Assembly (NCBI GenBank): GCA_910578755.1
Contig: CAJTSZ010000052.1
Span: forward strand, 1 to 14,704
Source: an uncultured Oscillospiraceae bacterium
GTDB lineage: Bacteria > Bacillota > Clostridia > Oscillospirales > Ruminococcaceae
DNA: 14,704 nucleotides
Direction: 5' to 3'
Each line of letters opens with the position of its first letter. Position 1 is the stretch's first letter. Made by a program: the position numbers and the translations under genes. Below the pieces are notes generated by a model that was given only the letters and a program-made list of their open reading frames with translations, had not been told where the DNA came from and did not search any database. Of the stretch, positions 12,455 through 14,704 are shown piece by piece.

Positions 12455-13381
12455 CTATTTTTTAAAGCTTTCCAGGGCGGCAACAGCATTATCCAGGTAG
12501 TTTACATTCATATCCTCAATTTTGCCTTCGTCGCACAGGGAGGCCAAAGCGGGGTTCAAGGGCATGTTAGCCAAAACAGGAAGGCCGGTTTCCTGGGCGG
12601 CTTTTTCTGTTTTACCCTCGCCAAAAACATAGAACTTTTTGCCGCAGTCCGGGCATTCCACATAGCTCATGTTTTCTACCAGGCCAATAACTGGGATATC
12701 CATCAGTTTGGCCATGTTGTACGCTTTCTTTACAATCATGGAAACCAAGTCCTGCGGGGAGGTTACAATGACAATACCGTTTACCGGCAGGGACTGGAAC
12801 ACCGTTAGGGGCACATCCCCTGTCCCTGGGGGCATATCAATGAAAAGGTAGTCCAAATCGCCCCAAACAACGTCGTTCCAAAATTGCTTTACAACACCGG
12901 CAATAACAGGGCCGCGCCAGATAACAGGGTCGTCCTCGTGCTCCAGCAGCAGGTTTACAGACATAATGTGGATACCTTTTTTGGTGGTGCATGGGTGGAT
13001 GCCCAGGTCGTTACCCACAGCGCGCTCACCCATACCAAACACTTTGGGGATGGAAGGGCCGGTAATATCAGCGTCCATAATGCCCACCTTGTAGCCCTTG
13101 CGCTGCATCATAACAGCCAGGGAGGAGGTTACAATGGATTTGCCTACGCCGCCTTTGCCGCTGACTACGGCAATTACATTTTTTACATGGCTTAAGGCGT
13201 TGCCTGGCTCCAGCAGGCTTTGGGGCTGGCTGTGGCTGCACTGGCCGTTTTGGGCATGGGCGCAGGAAGAACAGTCGTGGGTGCAGCCCTCCGGCTGCTG
13301 CGGGGCCCCGTGGGCGCAGGAGGCGCAGTTGTGGTCGCAGCCACTTTGCCCAGCGTGGGAGCAGGCGGTTTCTTTATTCAT
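12455..13381 (-). CDS. Mrp/ApbC-type Fe-S cluster carrier ATPase
   Basis: This 308-residue P-loop ATPase is of the Mrp/NBP35 group, which assembles and passes on iron-sulfur clusters. The deviant Walker A is GKGGVGKS (residues 75-82), FIDMPPGTGD (about 180-189) is the Walker B region, and CPDC (Cys243, Cys246) is the CX2C pair that holds a cluster between two subunits. Unusually, the first 50 residues contain eight Cys, with a CX3CX2C unit repeated (CDHNCASCAH at 15-24 and CTHDCSSCAH at 33-42). It has AGGAG 10 nt before the ATG and its own promoter-like sequence. The upstream gene on the same strand is a tRNA-dihydrouridine synthase. Confidence 0.94.
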   Translation of the reverse strand: MNKETACSHAGQSGCDHNCASCAHGAPQQPEGCTHDCSSCAHAQNGQCSHSQPQSLLEPGNALSHVKNVIAVVSGKGGVGKSIVTSSLAVMMQRKGYKVGIMDADITGPSIPKVFGMGERAVGNDLGIHPCTTKKGIHIMSVNLLLEHEDDPVIWRGPVIAGVVKQFWNDVVWGDLDYLFIDMPPGTGDVPLTVFQSLPVNGIVIVTSPQDLVSMIVKKAYNMAKLMDIPVIGLVENMSYVECPDCGKKFYVFGEGKTEKAAQETGLPVLANMPLNPALASLCDEGKIEDMNVNYLDNAVAALESFKK

Positions 13382-13428
13382 AGTTGGTCATCTCCTGTAA
13401 AGTAAATACAAAATAGGTATACTACATA

Positions 13429-13457
13429 AATATACCCCATTTTCACGAAAACTGCAA
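13429..13457 (-). promoter_or_regulatory. Probable promoter of the Mrp-type gene
   Basis: On the minus strand TTGCAG (13457-13452) and TATATT (13434-13429) are 17 bp apart, about 48 bp before the start codon. No clear terminator was seen after the upstream dus gene, so read-through may add to expression. Confidence 0.6.
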
Positions 13458-13501
13458 GGGAAGAGGGGCCTGTTTTTGGGGGAAGTACAGGGAAGCGCCG
13501 C

Positions 13502-14476
13502 CTAAAGCTCCCGGTGGCGCAGTTCCAGCATTTCCTCTGCCATAAGGGCAAGGTCCTGGTACTGGGTAAGTTCCCCGCAGCGGCGGCGGAAACCGGCGCT
13601 GCCCCGTTCCCCTTTAAAATACCAGGCAGCGTGCTTGCGGGCCTCCCGCATGGCTACCCGTTCCCCTTTGTACTGGCAAATAAGCTGTACATGGCGCAGC
13701 ATGGTTTCCATTTTTTCCTCCAGGGAGGGCTCCGGCAGCAGTTCCCCGGTTTGCAGGTAATGCTGTATTTGCCGGAATACCCAAGGACGCCCTTGGGCGC
13801 CGCGGCCTATCATAACAAGGTCGCAGCCGGTGTGCTGGTACATTTTTGCGCAGCTTAGGGCGTCCGTTACATCGCCGTTGCCCATAACAGGCACGGTGAC
13901 CGCCTGTTTTACCGCGGCAATAATATCCCAGTCGGCGCTGGGGGCGTACATTTGCTGCCGGGTACGGCCGTGGATACACAAGGCGGAAGCCCCGCTTTCC
14001 TCTTGTATTTTGGCAAATTCCACAGCGTTTATACTGTTTTCATCCCACCCCTTGCGGAATTTTACGGTTACGGGCACCGGCACGGCGGCTACCACGGCTT
14101 TGGTGATTTCCCCTGCAAGCTTGGGGTTTTTCATTAAAGCGCTGCCCCCGCCGTTCCCAGCTACCTTGGGGGCGGGGCAGCCCATGTTAATGTCAATAAA
14201 ATCCGGCTGGTAGGCCATGGCCATTTGGGCGGCTTGGGCCATGGTAGCCGGGTTATCCCCAAAGATTTGGGCGGCGCAGGGGTGTTCCTTGGGGGAGGAA
14301 TACAGCAGCTCCTCGCTTTTGGTGGATTGGAAGGTAAGCCCCTTGGAGCTTACCATTTCCCCCACCACATAGGCGCAGCCAAACTCCTTGCAAATTTCCC
14401 GGAAGGCCCGGTCGGCCACACCGGCCATGGGGGCAAGGCCGGCAGTTTTTTCTATTTCAATGGTTCCAATTTTCAA
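13502..14476 (-). CDS. tRNA-dihydrouridine synthase (DusB-like)
   Basis: This FMN enzyme reduces uridine to dihydrouridine in tRNA D-loops. The FMN barrel starts LAPMAGVADRAFR. The catalytic Cys is in INMGCPAPKVAGNGGGSALMK (Cys100 with this start), followed by KFRKGWD, IHGRTRQQMY, and VMGNGDV motifs. I place the start at TTG 14476, which gives MKIGTIEIEK and 324 residues, the usual length. AGGAAAGG lies 9 nt upstream. An ATG at 14560 in the same frame would add 28 residues unlike the family, translated from the promoter region. The promoter lies at 14528-14556. Confidence 0.93.
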   Translation of the reverse strand: MKIGTIEIEKTAGLAPMAGVADRAFREICKEFGCAYVVGEMVSSKGLTFQSTKSEELLYSSPKEHPCAAQIFGDNPATMAQAAQMAMAYQPDFIDINMGCPAPKVAGNGGGSALMKNPKLAGEITKAVVAAVPVPVTVKFRKGWDENSINAVEFAKIQEESGASALCIHGRTRQQMYAPSADWDIIAAVKQAVTVPVMGNGDVTDALSCAKMYQHTGCDLVMIGRGAQGRPWVFRQIQHYLQTGELLPEPSLEEKMETMLRHVQLICQYKGERVAMREARKHAAWYFKGERGSAGFRRRCGELTQYQDLALMAEEMLELRHREL

Positions 14477-14527
14477 AAAAATACACCTTTCCTGGTAAAG
14501 TAGCCGCTTTGGCGGCCAGCGGTATTT

Positions 14528-14556
14528 ATTGTAGCAAAAAAACAGAGGGGAAACAA
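14528..14556 (-). promoter_or_regulatory. Promoter of the dus gene
   Basis: On the minus strand TTGTTT (14556-14551) and TACAAT (14533-14528) are 17 bp apart, with TGC before the -10 (extended -10). It would start transcription near 14521 and supports the TTG start at 14476. Confidence 0.65.
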
Positions 14557-14565
14557 GCAAAGAAT

Positions 14566-14594
14566 TTGGAACCTTACTGTTTTTGTGCTATAAT
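14566..14594 (+). promoter_or_regulatory. Strong rightward promoter facing out of the window
   Basis: TTGGAA (14566-14571) and a perfect TATAAT (14589-14594) are 17 bp apart, with TGC before the -10 (extended -10). It is divergent from the dus promoter, 10 bp away. The transcribed gene is beyond the right edge. Confidence 0.65.
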
Positions 14595-14615
14595 AACCAC
14601 ATCGTGGTTATTATA
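14589..14615. promoter_or_regulatory. Perfect palindrome over the -10 and start point
   Basis: The left arm TATAATAACCAC (14589-14600) and right arm GTGGTTATTATA (14604-14615) are a perfect 12-bp inverted repeat around ATC. It begins exactly at the -10 box of the rightward promoter and covers the likely start point, where a repressor would act. As RNA it would be a 5' hairpin only if transcription began within or before the left arm. The regulator is unknown. Confidence 0.5.
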
Positions 14616-14621
14616 TTTTCA

Positions 14622-14704
14622 ATGGCCGGGGCGAACTGTTCGCTTTGCTCTCTGCGCCCCATGGCCAATTATAGCATTCCGCTTATGCTTCATGCTATAA
14701 TAAC
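14622..14704. repeat. Chain of hairpins and a second -10-like copy at the window end
   Basis: TGGCC-GGGGCG (14623-14633) pairs with CGCCCC and GGCCA (14655-14667, 2-nt bulge). ATTATAGCAT (14668-14677) pairs with ATGCTATAAT (14692-14701). The last 12 bases, TGCTATAATAAC (14693-14704), repeat 14586-14597 exactly. This suggests a 107-bp unit that may continue past the edge. No coding region is seen. Confidence 0.45.

Noticed and set aside
14477..14560. ATG start 28 codons upstream for the dus gene
   Set aside because: The extra residues fall in the dus promoter (14528-14556) and do not resemble the family. The TTG at 14476 has a well-spaced ribosome binding site and gives the normal length.
1..14704. 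CRISPR array, insertion sequence, or rRNA genes
   Set aside because: No regularly spaced direct repeats, transposase motifs, or rRNA-like sequence were seen in the window.

Overview
The window looks like a chromosomal piece of an anaerobic Firmicute of class Clostridia. The evidence is Gram-positive ribosome binding sites and promoters, a complete bacterial selenocysteine machinery with a UGA-containing selD, a clostridial prophage-type lysis cassette, and a GC content near 50%. Order-level placement (perhaps Oscillospirales) is only an impression.

Layout. (1) 1-1675: end of a prophage or prophage remnant. It holds a 33-residue holin-like toxin with a convergent antisense RNA (a probable type I toxin-antitoxin pair), then a holin overlapping a GH25 endolysin, closed by a strong terminator. 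(2) 1743-6537, minus strand: the selenocysteine locus, in transcription order selD, selA, selB, tRNA-Sec. SelD has an in-frame UGA at codon 16 followed by candidate SECIS hairpins. Promoter-like sequences precede selA and the tRNA. The tRNA 3' end faces the prophage, so tRNA-Sec is a plausible phage attachment site. (3) 6538-8199, plus strand: a divergent LysR-type regulator of the selenium-associated kind, with a structured leader, overlapping a small unknown gene. (4) 8209-8865, minus: an unrecognised membrane-anchored or exported protein. (5) 9153-12087, plus: a patatin-like phospholipase, then an operon of L-asparaginase and a radical SAM protein of the PflA/PflX type. (6) 12088-12454: a structured intergenic region with a bidirectional terminator and a degenerate repeat related to one at position 1. 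(7) 12455-14476, minus: a Mrp/ApbC-type Fe-S cluster carrier with a duplicated Cys motif, and a tRNA-dihydrouridine synthase. (8) 14566-14704: a strong rightward promoter whose -10 box lies in a perfect palindrome, followed by more hairpins, running off the window.

How the genes work together. SelD makes selenophosphate, SelA converts seryl-tRNA-Sec to selenocysteinyl-tRNA-Sec, and SelB delivers it to UGA codons marked by a SECIS hairpin. All four components are present, and SelD itself appears to need the pathway for its own synthesis. The LysR-type gene opposite selD is the natural candidate regulator. The genes from 8209 onward show no obvious link to selenium.
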